Below, piece by piece: positions 1 to 7,711 of a stretch of 62,255 nt of DNA. The notes below the pieces were generated by a model. The model had not been told where the DNA came from and searched no databases. It saw only the letters and a list, made by a program, of their open reading frames with translations. How positions within the stretch are numbered: the first letter of the stretch is position 1; each line of letters starts with the position of its first letter. Position numbers and translations under genes: made by a program. The stretch comes from Methylophilus sp. GTDB taxonomy: Bacteria > Pseudomonadota > Gammaproteobacteria > Burkholderiales > Methylophilaceae. The stretch is taken from positions 1 through 62,255 of the forward strand of contig NZ_SSGF01000004.1 of the NCBI RefSeq assembly GCF_008015755.1. The letters are read 5' to 3'.

Positions 1-153
1 GCGCTTTTGAAGCTCAATTTCATGCCGCCATTTGTAAAGGCTCTTTGTTGATACGCCAAGGCGTTGAGCAACATCCGCGACATCATGACCGCGTTCTGTG
101 ATTTGCTTTACAGCTTCGAACTTAAACTCGTCCGTGTATCTGATACCCTTCAT
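1..153 (-). CDS. IS3-family transposase OrfA, N-terminal 51 residues (partial)
   Basis: The protein starts MKGIRYTDEF and continues through a helix-turn-helix with the pattern VADVAQRLGVSTKSLYKW, which is the DNA-binding domain of IS3-family OrfA proteins. OrfA recognises the element's ends and is normally joined to the DDE catalytic OrfB by a programmed frameshift; OrfB would lie beyond the left edge. The ATG at 153 has GGAG eight bases upstream. The frame is open to the window edge, so nothing here says whether the element is intact. Confidence 0.8.
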   Translation of the reverse strand, partial: MKGIRYTDEFKFEAVKQITERGHDVADVAQRLGVSTKSLYKWRHEIELQKR

Positions 154-180
154 GTAACTTACTCCGTTCTGTTTTAGACA
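1..180 (-). mobile_element. Terminal part of an IS3-family insertion sequence
   Basis: Read on the minus strand, this stretch begins with TGTCTAAAACAG (end at about 180), followed by a ribosome site and the start of a transposase OrfA. The TG-starting end and an OrfA only about 27 bases inside it are the usual layout of the left end of an IS3-family element. The other end lies outside the window, so neither the partner inverted repeat nor a target duplication can be checked. The insertion cuts a phage integrase fragment that begins right at 181. Confidence 0.7.
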
Positions 181-428
181 TTATGATTTGTCTAGCAGAG
201 CGGGTGAAGTCCAATGATGGCATAGATCCAAGTGCCGCTCGGCAGGATAAAAAAGCACAAGCCAAGCTTAAGTCTGTAAACACTTTCAAGGCTGTTGCCA
301 ATGATTGGCATGTCCTGCACAATAAAAACAAGTCTGAGCGTCACCAGCAGCGCGTGAGGCGCTGGTTGGATGTTTATCTCTTTCCATCATTAGGGGATAG
401 GTTACACCATTCAACTTACTGTTGGTGA
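181..428 (+). pseudogene. P4-type tyrosine integrase fragment, broken by the IS element
   Basis: The translation contains NGIDPSAARQ-like and NTFKAVANDWH segments followed by RVRRWLDVYLFPSLGDR. These match the end of the arm-binding domain and the start of the core-binding domain of P4-type phage integrases. The N-terminus is lost at the IS boundary, and similarity stops after about position 405 (LGDR); the catalytic R-H-R-Y domain is absent. It is therefore non-functional, but it is a footprint of the mobile island that carries the defence genes downstream. The frame closes at 428. Confidence 0.65.
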
Positions 429-645
429 TCTAACCTACTCCTTGGCAGGGGGAATGATATCAACATGGATTGCAACCGGTTTCTATCTAATGGATAATCT
501 TTTGATAGCAATAATTCTATATAAACTTGAGTGTTTACTTATCTTAAGTTCATGCCAGAGAGACACTTGGTCTTAAGGCATTCATCTCAATAATTAGGTA
601 ATTTAAGCGCATATAACTGGCGTCAAATGGTGCATAAAAATTAAA
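429..645 (+). other. Non-coding gap before the defence operon
   Basis: No recognisable gene. An open frame from about 394 to 576, without a convincing start, would encode a hydrophobic peptide (TVGDLTYSLAGGM and onward) that I cannot assign; it may be a remnant. The last 70 bases are AT-rich and contain TATAAC at 612-617, a possible -10 element for the operon, but no convincing -35 was found. There is no good ribosome site before the methyltransferase start. Confidence 0.4.
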
Positions 646-2217
646 ATGAAGCCTGTAAAAGTTCGAAATTATCATATTGATAATAATGTCACGATATATC
701 CCCTTGTGGATCTTTTTGCAGGCCCAGGAGGTCTTGGGGAAGGATTTGCGGGAGTATGCGGTGAAGAAGGTAAAATAAGATTTAAAAGTATTGTATCGAT
801 AGAGCGAGATGAGTTTTCACATCAAACATTGCGTCTACGTCACTTTCTTAGATATTTTGCGGATGATGAAATCCCTGATGATTATTATGACTTTCTTTCT
901 AAGAAAATCGAATTTGAAGAATTGATTTCAAAGCATCCGGTTGCTTGGGAGGAAGCAAAAAATAGTGCTTTAAGAATAACTCTCGGTGCCGAATCTCATG
1001 CATATGTAAAAAAAATAATTTGTGATCGCTTAGGTGAAGCTGATAAATGGGCTCTGATCGGGGGGCCTCCATGTCAAGCCTATTCTCTTGTTGGCCGATC
1101 AAGAATGATGAGCAAACCGGGATTTGAGAATGATGAGCGCCATACTTTATATCTTGAGTATCTGCGCATAATTGCAGACCACCGCCCACCGATTTTTGTA
1201 ATGGAGAATGTCAAAGGACTTCTTTCAGCTACCATTGAAGGAAGGTCAGCCATCAATAGAATTGTCAATGATTTGACTAATCCTGGGCAGGCAATCGAGA
1301 ATGCTCCAAATGATCTTACTTACAAGCTTTACTCATTGAGTGAAGAGGGTCTAGCTGACGGCGATGTAGACCCGAGGCTTTTTGTTGTAAGAGCAGAAGA
1401 GTATGGTATTCCTCAAGCTCGCCATAGGATGTTTATAGTTGGAATACGAGGTGACTTGAGGGTAAGACCTGGTTTATTAAAGAAACTTAAAGCCCCTAGT
1501 GTTCGTGACACTATCGAATCTCTTCCTCGTATACGCAGTGGTATTTCGAAAGTGAAAGACAGCTACGAGTCATGGCTGAACGAGTTGAGGTTGATCTCTC
1601 AGATGGATCTATCTCACCAACTCAACGGCTCCTTATGTGATGCCAAAGTTTCCGCAGAGCTGGGACTTGAGAGTCTTCTGCAAAAACGCTTTCCAAGCTT
1701 CACGTCATCTGTAACTTATAGACAGCTTAAGCCCACGCATCCGGTACTCGAAAGTCTTTATGATGATCGATTGAGTATTCTTACATCTCACGAAGCTAGA
1801 GGTCACATGGCTTCTGATCTTAGGCGCTACTTATATGCAGCCACATTTGCTGAAAAGATGGCTCGCAGTCCCAAACTGTCTGACTTTCCTATAGATCTTC
1901 TTCCTAACCATCAAAATGTGGAACTGGGTTGCTCGGGGAAGATGTTCTCGGATCGTTTTCGCGTTCAGGTTGCGGACCAAGTCTCAAGAACTATCACATC
2001 TCATATTTCAAAAGATGGTCATTATTTTATACATTATGATCCAACACAATGCCGTAGCTTAACAGTTCGCGAAGCGGCGAGACTGCAGACTTTTCCCGAT
2101 AATTATTTTTTTGCCGGGCCTAGAACAATGCAGTACCACCAGGTTGGAAATGCTGTACCTCCCCAGCTAGCGAAGCAAATTGGAGAAATAGTTGCTGAGG
2201 TCCTTGCAGCAATATGA
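646..2217 (+). CDS. DNA (cytosine-5)-methyltransferase of the defence operon
   Basis: This 523-residue C5-cytosine methyltransferase transfers a methyl group from S-adenosylmethionine to cytosine. Visible motifs are I (LFAGPGGLGEGF, residues 23-34), IV with the catalytic Cys143 (GGPPCQ), VI (ENV, 187-189), VIII (QARHR, 257-261), and IX-X near the C-terminus ending in GNAVPP (501-506). The long stretch between VIII and IX would hold the target-recognition domain. All catalytic motifs are intact. It is the first gene of a six-gene operon (Vsr starts 11 bases on). It probably marks self DNA for the ATPase and nuclease components downstream; the recognised sequence cannot be read from the protein. 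Confidence 0.95.
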   Translation: MKPVKVRNYHIDNNVTIYPLVDLFAGPGGLGEGFAGVCGEEGKIRFKSIVSIERDEFSHQTLRLRHFLRYFADDEIPDDYYDFLSKKIEFEELISKHPVAWEEAKNSALRITLGAESHAYVKKIICDRLGEADKWALIGGPPCQAYSLVGRSRMMSKPGFENDERHTLYLEYLRIIADHRPPIFVMENVKGLLSATIEGRSAINRIVNDLTNPGQAIENAPNDLTYKLYSLSEEGLADGDVDPRLFVVRAEEYGIPQARHRMFIVGIRGDLRVRPGLLKKLKAPSVRDTIESLPRIRSGISKVKDSYESWLNELRLISQMDLSHQLNGSLCDAKVSAELGLESLLQKRFPSFTSSVTYRQLKPTHPVLESLYDDRLSILTSHEARGHMASDLRRYLYAATFAEKMARSPKLSDFPIDLLPNHQNVELGCSGKMFSDRFRVQVADQVSRTITSHISKDGHYFIHYDPTQCRSLTVREAARLQTFPDNYFFAGPRTMQYHQVGNAVPPQLAKQIGEIVAEVLAAI

Positions 2218-2228
2218 GGTGATAATCC

Positions 2229-2648
2229 ATGGTAGACACGGTGACTTCAGAGCAGCGAAGCTGGAATATGTCCAAGATCAAGGGGAAGAATACTCACCCA
2301 GAGCTACTTCTAAGATCATTGCTGCATAAAGCTGGTTTTCGTTTTAGATTGCATCGTAAAGATTTACCTAGTAGTCCAGACATTGTACTTCCCATGTACA
2401 GAACTGTTATTTTCGTTCATGGATGTTTTTGGCATCGACATCCTAATTGTCGAAATGCAACAATGCCATCGAGCAGGCCTGAATTTTGGGCAGAAAAGTT
2501 TAAACAGAACTTAGAAAGAGATGCAAGAAATAGTGCAGCTCTTGTTCGTGCAGGTTGGAAAGTTTACATTGTATGGGAATGTGAACTTCGATCAAAAAAA
2601 GAAGAAATATTAGAACGACTTTCGGAGAGCATTCGGAGTAATAACTAA
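2229..2648 (+). CDS. vsr: Very-short-patch repair endonuclease Vsr
   Basis: This 139-residue Vsr endonuclease family member nicks DNA at T:G mismatches arising by deamination of 5-methylcytosine. Catalytic and zinc residues match the family: Asp51 (SSPDIV), His64, Cys66 and His69 in VHGCFWHRH, His71, Cys74 and the late WECEL cysteine. The middle EFWAEKF...RD segment is also typical. It lies between the methyltransferase and the ATPase gene, overlapping the latter by one base (TAATG), so it belongs to the operon. The likely role is repair of mutations caused by the upstream methylase; a nuclease role within the defence complex is possible but speculative. Confidence 0.95.
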   Translation: MVDTVTSEQRSWNMSKIKGKNTHPELLLRSLLHKAGFRFRLHRKDLPSSPDIVLPMYRTVIFVHGCFWHRHPNCRNATMPSSRPEFWAEKFKQNLERDARNSAALVRAGWKVYIVWECELRSKKEEILERLSESIRSNN

Positions 2649-4126
2649 TGGCAAAACCTCACCATCTACCGCCCAGCGCGGCATGTTTAACTGCATCACT
2701 CAGAGATCTTGGTTATTCAATTGAAGCAGCTGTTGCTGACCTTATTGACAATAGTATTTCAGCTGATGCGACTGAGATACAGATACTCTGCGATCTCAGC
2801 AGGGAAAAGCCGGTACTTGTAATCGCCGACAATGGAAAGGGTATGGTTGAGCAAGAAGTAATAGCTGCAATGCGGCATGGTTCAACCGACCCTAGAAAGA
2901 AGAGGGGAGCCAAAGATTTAGGTAGATTCGGTTTAGGTCTGAAAACCGCATCATTCTCGCAATGTCGACGCCTCACTATCATGAGCTCCAAAGAAGGTGT
3001 ACGAAGCGCTGTTGAATGGAATCTGACTCAGATTGAGGATTATGATGATTGGTTTGTATCAATTCTCGATGCCGAGGAAATTGCCAAGCTTCCCTATTGT
3101 GAGTTGATATCAGAAGATGGGACAATCGTTGTATGGAGAGACTTGGATCGTCTTTTCGAGGATGAATTTGAAAGTAGACGACATGAAATAGTAAGTGCAA
3201 AGTTAGCTGCTGTTGAGCGTCATCTTTCACTTGTTTTTCATCGATTTCTTTCTGGTGAGGTCAAAGGACACAAACGTATCACGATCAAAATCAATGGGCA
3301 TTCGATCACTCCGTTTGATCCTTTCTGCCGTAAAAATCCTGCTACACAAATATTGCCTGATGAGACTGTGTGGGTAGGTGATCAGGCAGTTAATATTCAG
3401 CCTTATATCCTGCCGCATCATAGCCGCCTCACCGCAGCAGAATATGATTTTTATCAGGATCGAAGCGACTTTATTTCGAATCAAGGTGCATACGTATATC
3501 GAAATGGACGACTTATGGCATGGGGAGACTGGTTTCGATTGGTACCAAAAGGCGAAGCTACTAAGCTTGCTCGTGTTCAAATTGATTTTTCAAACAGCCT
3601 CGATGAAGCGTGGACTATTGATATCAAAAAGTCTCGTGCCAGACCTCCACATGCCGTTAGAGAGCGACTTAGGCAGATTATTGCAAAAATAACTGCTCGT
3701 AGCATTAATGTTCACCGTGGACGAGGGCAGAAGCTATTCCTAGAGGCACAGGCGCCAATTTGGGAGAGATTCGCTAGTCATAGCGGTATTAGATTTGCAG
3801 TCAACATGGAGCATCCGCTGATTCAATCATTAAGTGGTAATCTGAATGCAGAAAATTTATCCAGTCTTCAGGTTCTTTTGGACTCCATTTCAGCCTCTCT
3901 CCCTGTAGAAATGATCTACTCTGACTACTCCACACATCCTCGTGAGGTGGCGCAAACAGGCTTGGATGAGCCGGAAATTTTAGAGCGACTTAAGAAGCTG
4001 CAACATGCACTTTATGGGTCTGGTCCATATAATTCAGTTGAGTTTATGAAGATCGTCCGATCAACAAGGTTATTTGATGGCCATTTAGAAGCTGCTGAAA
4101 AATATATAAGTGAGGTATTTGAATAA
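2648..4126 (+). CDS. MORC/MutL-like GHKL ATPase of a Mza-type defence system
   Basis: This 492-residue protein has an N-terminal HSP90-type ATPase fold: N-box DLIDNS (31-36), G1 DNGKGM (61-66) and the G2 glycine loop GRFGLGLKTAS (92-102). An S5-like middle region follows, where KKSRARPP supplies a lysine typical of these ATPases. Such ATPases dimerise on ATP binding and clamp DNA. The protein belongs to the bacterial MORC-like branch known from restriction-linked operons. It overlaps Vsr and the Z1 gene by one base each (TAATG junctions), implying coupled translation. In the published Mza system the equivalent subunit is described as MutL-like. Its exact action on phage DNA is not known. Confidence 0.9.
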   Translation: MAKPHHLPPSAACLTASLRDLGYSIEAAVADLIDNSISADATEIQILCDLSREKPVLVIADNGKGMVEQEVIAAMRHGSTDPRKKRGAKDLGRFGLGLKTASFSQCRRLTIMSSKEGVRSAVEWNLTQIEDYDDWFVSILDAEEIAKLPYCELISEDGTIVVWRDLDRLFEDEFESRRHEIVSAKLAAVERHLSLVFHRFLSGEVKGHKRITIKINGHSITPFDPFCRKNPATQILPDETVWVGDQAVNIQPYILPHHSRLTAAEYDFYQDRSDFISNQGAYVYRNGRLMAWGDWFRLVPKGEATKLARVQIDFSNSLDEAWTIDIKKSRARPPHAVRERLRQIIAKITARSINVHRGRGQKLFLEAQAPIWERFASHSGIRFAVNMEHPLIQSLSGNLNAENLSSLQVLLDSISASLPVEMIYSDYSTHPREVAQTGLDEPEILERLKKLQHALYGSGPYNSVEFMKIVRSTRLFDGHLEAAEKYISEVFE

Positions 4127-6765
4127 TGCAACAAGCCAGCTCGCAAGAAAGAAATTTTACTAACTCATTAATCTCTGCACTTGCCAATATGAGTGAGACT
4201 CCTACTGCAGCTCAGGTACAGGAAAAAGCTCGCCAAATGGCTGAAATTTTTAATTATGCAGGGGATTTGCAGAGCGTTGTCGGAGAGGCGATGATTTCTG
4301 TAGTCACAAGAATGGGAGCGGGAGTTTCGCTTGTTGATACAAAAGCCAATCATGACGATCAATGGGTTCAAAAGCGAAGTGATATCAAATGGATTTATTC
4401 GGATGCATATGCAGAGTATTTGCGGGAAGATGGATGGGCTCCGCAGATGGTTCAATCTCTGAGTGATGTGACCGATAAAATATTGGGGCATCTTCAAGAC
4501 CCACACAGTGAAGGAACGTCTTGGTATCGACGCGGATTGGTCATAGGGCATGTTCAATCAGGTAAAACGGCAAACTATACTGGTTTAATAGCTAAAGCTG
4601 CGGATGCTGGTTATAAATTTATTATTGTGATTGCAGGTATACACAATAACCTTCGGAAACAGACGCAAGCGCGTATTGATGAAGCATTTATCGGGAGGTC
4701 AAGTGATCCGAGTGATAGACGGAACATCGGTGTTGGAACAGCACCAGGATATCCTCATCCTGCAACTCTGACAAATATTAATGCAGATTTTAATAAAAAT
4801 ACGGCAGAAAAAAGTGGCTGGAAAATAAATGATTTCAGTAAGCCTATCATTCTCATCATAAAAAAAAATGTAACTACACTCACATCTTTGCATAAGTGGC
4901 TGAAGGAGCTGAATGCTGAAGGTAGTGGCCGTATTTCAGATGTACCTATGTTGGTGATTGATGATGAGGCTGATAATGCCTCGATCAATACGAATCAGGA
5001 TGATTTAGACCCTACTAAAACCAATGCAATGATTCGACGAATAATGGGGCTATTCGCTAAGTCGTGTTATGTCGGTTACACAGCTACGCCATTTGCAAAC
5101 ATTTTCATCAATCCTGATGCTTATGATGATGACGTTCGGGAAGAACTTTTTCCGAAAGACTTTATTTATTGTTTAGATGCTCCCACAACATATTTCGGAG
5201 CCGAAAAGGTATTTCTAAACGATGAGACGAGTTCAGCGGTCGTGAGACCTATAGATGATTGCGAAGATCTCATTCCATTTTCACATAAACGTGGCGACAC
5301 GATAAGTGAGCTTCCTCCTAGCCTTTACTATGCTTTGAATGAATTTATTCTCGCAAGGGCAATTCGTAACTTGAGAGGGCAGTCTAAAAAGCACTGTTCT
5401 ATGATGGTGAACGTTTCCAGATTTGTGCCTATTCAGAAAGCAGTTCGAGATTTTCTGAGCCTTCGTGAAAGAAAAATTCGAGAAGCTGTACGTTCGAACT
5501 ATAAGATGCCTGAGTCGGTTTCTTCAACGAATCCCTTTATGCATGATTTGAAGTCAGTTTTCGATGCTGAATATTTCGATGCAGGTTTTACTTGGGGAGA
5601 GGTGAAAGATGCGCTGAATGATGTTTTTGAGCATTTGCATACTTACGTTATTAACAGTAAGAGCGATGAAGTTTTAGATTTTTCAAAATATGATAAGGCC
5701 GGTGTCGGACTCACTGCTATAGCTGTTGGAGGGTTAAGCCTCTCAAGGGGCTTAACCATCGAGGGTCTTACGATAAGTTACATGTATCGCAATACTAAAA
5801 TGTACGACACTCTAATGCAAATGGGGCGATGGTTCGGCTACAGACCAAATTTTGAAGATCTTTGTAGAGTGCACCTTTCCAGAGATTCGATTGATTGGTA
5901 CTCCCATATCGCTGAGGCATCAGAAGAGCTTGTTCAACAGGTGAAGCGTATGAGGCGTGACAAGCTCAGTCCAGAGGATTTCGGGCTTTACGTCAGGTCT
6001 CATCCAGACACACTTTTGATTACAGCAGCGAATAAGATGCGTTCTGGTGAACAGGTCACATTTCAGCAAAGTTTTGCGGGCCGTCTTCGTGAAACTTCGG
6101 AAGTCTCTACTGACCCTGAGTTGAATAAACGGAATTTGGATCTTATTGCAGAATTATGGAAATCTAATTTCGGTGGAGTGGAAGTTGCTGATACCGGTAA
6201 AGGATTTATCTATAGAAATGTGGATATTTCTGTCTTGGAAGAGTTTTTACTGAGATACGACTTCCATTCGGCTCAAGCTGATTTAAAAAGTGACTTATTA
6301 GCTTATCTGCAGCTTATTTCTGATCGGCATCCTAAAGCTGATGTGCTCTTGATATCCCCGGATGGGGGTGCTGGAGGCGATGTACCTTTTACTTTACGAG
6401 GCCAGCAACGTGGTGTAAGTGAGGGGCAGCCTATGGGTACTATATGGAAGCTAAATAAAGGTAGGGTAGCTTCGAGAGGTGATGAAAAATTAGGTCTTAA
6501 CGATGATCAGAAGAAGTCAGCTAGCACGAAAGCCAATTCTGAAGTTGTGTCGGATATTCATTATCGTGAGGTCCGTAATAAACCACTGTTGATGCTTCAT
6601 AGTTTGGATCCTAAAAGTGCAAGTATTTCTGGCCCAATAGTGGCTTTTGGGATGAGCTTTCCTTTTGAAATGGATATTCCAACCATTGATGTGGTTGTGA
6701 ATAGAATCTGGCTCAGGCAAATGCAGGATGACGATGAGCCCCCCGAGGAGGATCTGGATGTCTAA
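4126..6765 (+). CDS. Z1-domain superfamily 2 helicase-like ATPase of a Mza-type system
   Basis: This 879-residue protein has a Walker A motif GHVQSGKT (141-148), a Walker B motif DDEAD (279-283), motif III TATPFAN (319-325), a helicase-like segment GGLSLSRGLTIEGL (535-548) and an arginine-finger-like QMGRWFGYR (565-573). The region from roughly residue 390 to 620 is the Z1 domain (PF10593 by recollection). Z1 proteins occur almost only in operons with MORC/MutL-like ATPases, DUF4420 and AIPR proteins. The likely role is ATP-driven remodelling or translocation on foreign DNA. All ATPase motifs are intact. The C-terminal 270 residues are unassigned, and the end overlaps the next gene by eight bases. 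Confidence 0.92.
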   Translation: MQQASSQERNFTNSLISALANMSETPTAAQVQEKARQMAEIFNYAGDLQSVVGEAMISVVTRMGAGVSLVDTKANHDDQWVQKRSDIKWIYSDAYAEYLREDGWAPQMVQSLSDVTDKILGHLQDPHSEGTSWYRRGLVIGHVQSGKTANYTGLIAKAADAGYKFIIVIAGIHNNLRKQTQARIDEAFIGRSSDPSDRRNIGVGTAPGYPHPATLTNINADFNKNTAEKSGWKINDFSKPIILIIKKNVTTLTSLHKWLKELNAEGSGRISDVPMLVIDDEADNASINTNQDDLDPTKTNAMIRRIMGLFAKSCYVGYTATPFANIFINPDAYDDDVREELFPKDFIYCLDAPTTYFGAEKVFLNDETSSAVVRPIDDCEDLIPFSHKRGDTISELPPSLYYALNEFILARAIRNLRGQSKKHCSMMVNVSRFVPIQKAVRDFLSLRERKIREAVRSNYKMPESVSSTNPFMHDLKSVFDAEYFDAGFTWGEVKDALNDVFEHLHTYVINSKSDEVLDFSKYDKAGVGLTAIAVGGLSLSRGLTIEGLTISYMYRNTKMYDTLMQMGRWFGYRPNFEDLCRVHLSRDSIDWYSHIAEASEELVQQVKRMRRDKLSPEDFGLYVRSHPDTLLITAANKMRSGEQVTFQQSFAGRLRETSEVSTDPELNKRNLDLIAELWKSNFGGVEVADTGKGFIYRNVDISVLEEFLLRYDFHSAQADLKSDLLAYLQLISDRHPKADVLLISPDGGAGGDVPFTLRGQQRGVSEGQPMGTIWKLNKGRVASRGDEKLGLNDDQKKSASTKANSEVVSDIHYREVRNKPLLMLHSLDPKSASISGPIVAFGMSFPFEMDIPTIDVVVNRIWLRQMQDDDEPPEEDLDV

Positions 6766-7711
6766 AGTTTCACCATGGGATGAGATTTTAGTTCCTGGAT
6801 CTGACTTCAATGTGAAGCAGATTGCTGGAAAGATGGCTGTGCCTTGTTATTGGGGACGTGATCCGTCTGGGGCATGTCTTTTTATTATGGAGCTTAAAGG
6901 CGATCTTTTCGCAGAGTTTCAAAAAAACAATGTTCGTGTGAATGGCCTTGGTGTAGAACTTCGTCAGAATAGCTCAATTCTGCGGTTAATTTTGTCCTTG
7001 GAAAAGAGGGCTGATCGAGACATTTTCGAGGGCTTATGCCGTTCTTTAGCTAACGCACTCGAAGTTGCGAATGATTCAGCAAGTTCGATGGCAGTAGCGT
7101 TCGCACATCTGCGGAGATGGAAAGCCTTCATGGCTGGCCGAAAACAACTCATGTCTGCTGAAGAGATACGTGGACTTTTTGCGGAGCTGTGTTTCCTGCG
7201 AGAGTTGATTCAGCACTTGGGGGCAGATGAAGCATTGAAGGCTTGGATGGGACCAGAGCGCTCTCATCAAGATTTCATTTTTGGAAATACTGCTGTAGAG
7301 ATCAAATCCTTATCTGGGGCCGAGCGCAATTCAGTCCGAATTTCATCGGAAGATCAACTTGAATCGCTGAATGAACATCTATTTCTTCGAACCTATAAAC
7401 TTAGCAATTTACCCGATGCATCATCTGCACAGTCGCTAAATCAAATCATCTTATGTATTCAAGAAGTGCTTGATTCTGCTGAGGCGATTGAAGCTTTTGA
7501 TAGTAAGCTGGCGGAACATTTTTATACTCCACATCCAGAGTATGATGACCCTATGTTCGTTGTTTCGGTAGTCAAAAGTTACCGTGTAGATGGTGATTTT
7601 CCACGACTGATTCGCTCAAAAACACCAACAAGTATAAACAAGATTTCATATGATATTAATTTAGAAAGCATTTCAATTTTTGAATGCGATAAGCTCTGGG
7701 AGGGGGAGTAA
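6758..7711 (+). CDS. DUF4420 PD-(D/E)XK nuclease-like protein
   Basis: Translated from ATG 6758, which has GAGGAG seven bases upstream inside the Z1 gene, the product has 317 residues. An in-frame ATG thirty bases earlier exists but lacks that site. The core shows a conserved glutamate (GLFAEL, Glu143), Asp172 (HQDF) and Glu181-x-Lys183 (VEIKS), followed by ISSEDQL. This is the arrangement of the DUF4420 family, related to PD-(D/E)XK nucleases. It probably cuts or nicks DNA as the effector of the operon. The active site looks complete, while the mode of activation is unknown. It overlaps both neighbours, so translation is coupled. Confidence 0.88.
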   Translation: MSKVSPWDEILVPGSDFNVKQIAGKMAVPCYWGRDPSGACLFIMELKGDLFAEFQKNNVRVNGLGVELRQNSSILRLILSLEKRADRDIFEGLCRSLANALEVANDSASSMAVAFAHLRRWKAFMAGRKQLMSAEEIRGLFAELCFLRELIQHLGADEALKAWMGPERSHQDFIFGNTAVEIKSLSGAERNSVRISSEDQLESLNEHLFLRTYKLSNLPDASSAQSLNQIILCIQEVLDSAEAIEAFDSKLAEHFYTPHPEYDDPMFVVSVVKSYRVDGDFPRLIRSKTPTSINKISYDINLESISIFECDKLWEGE

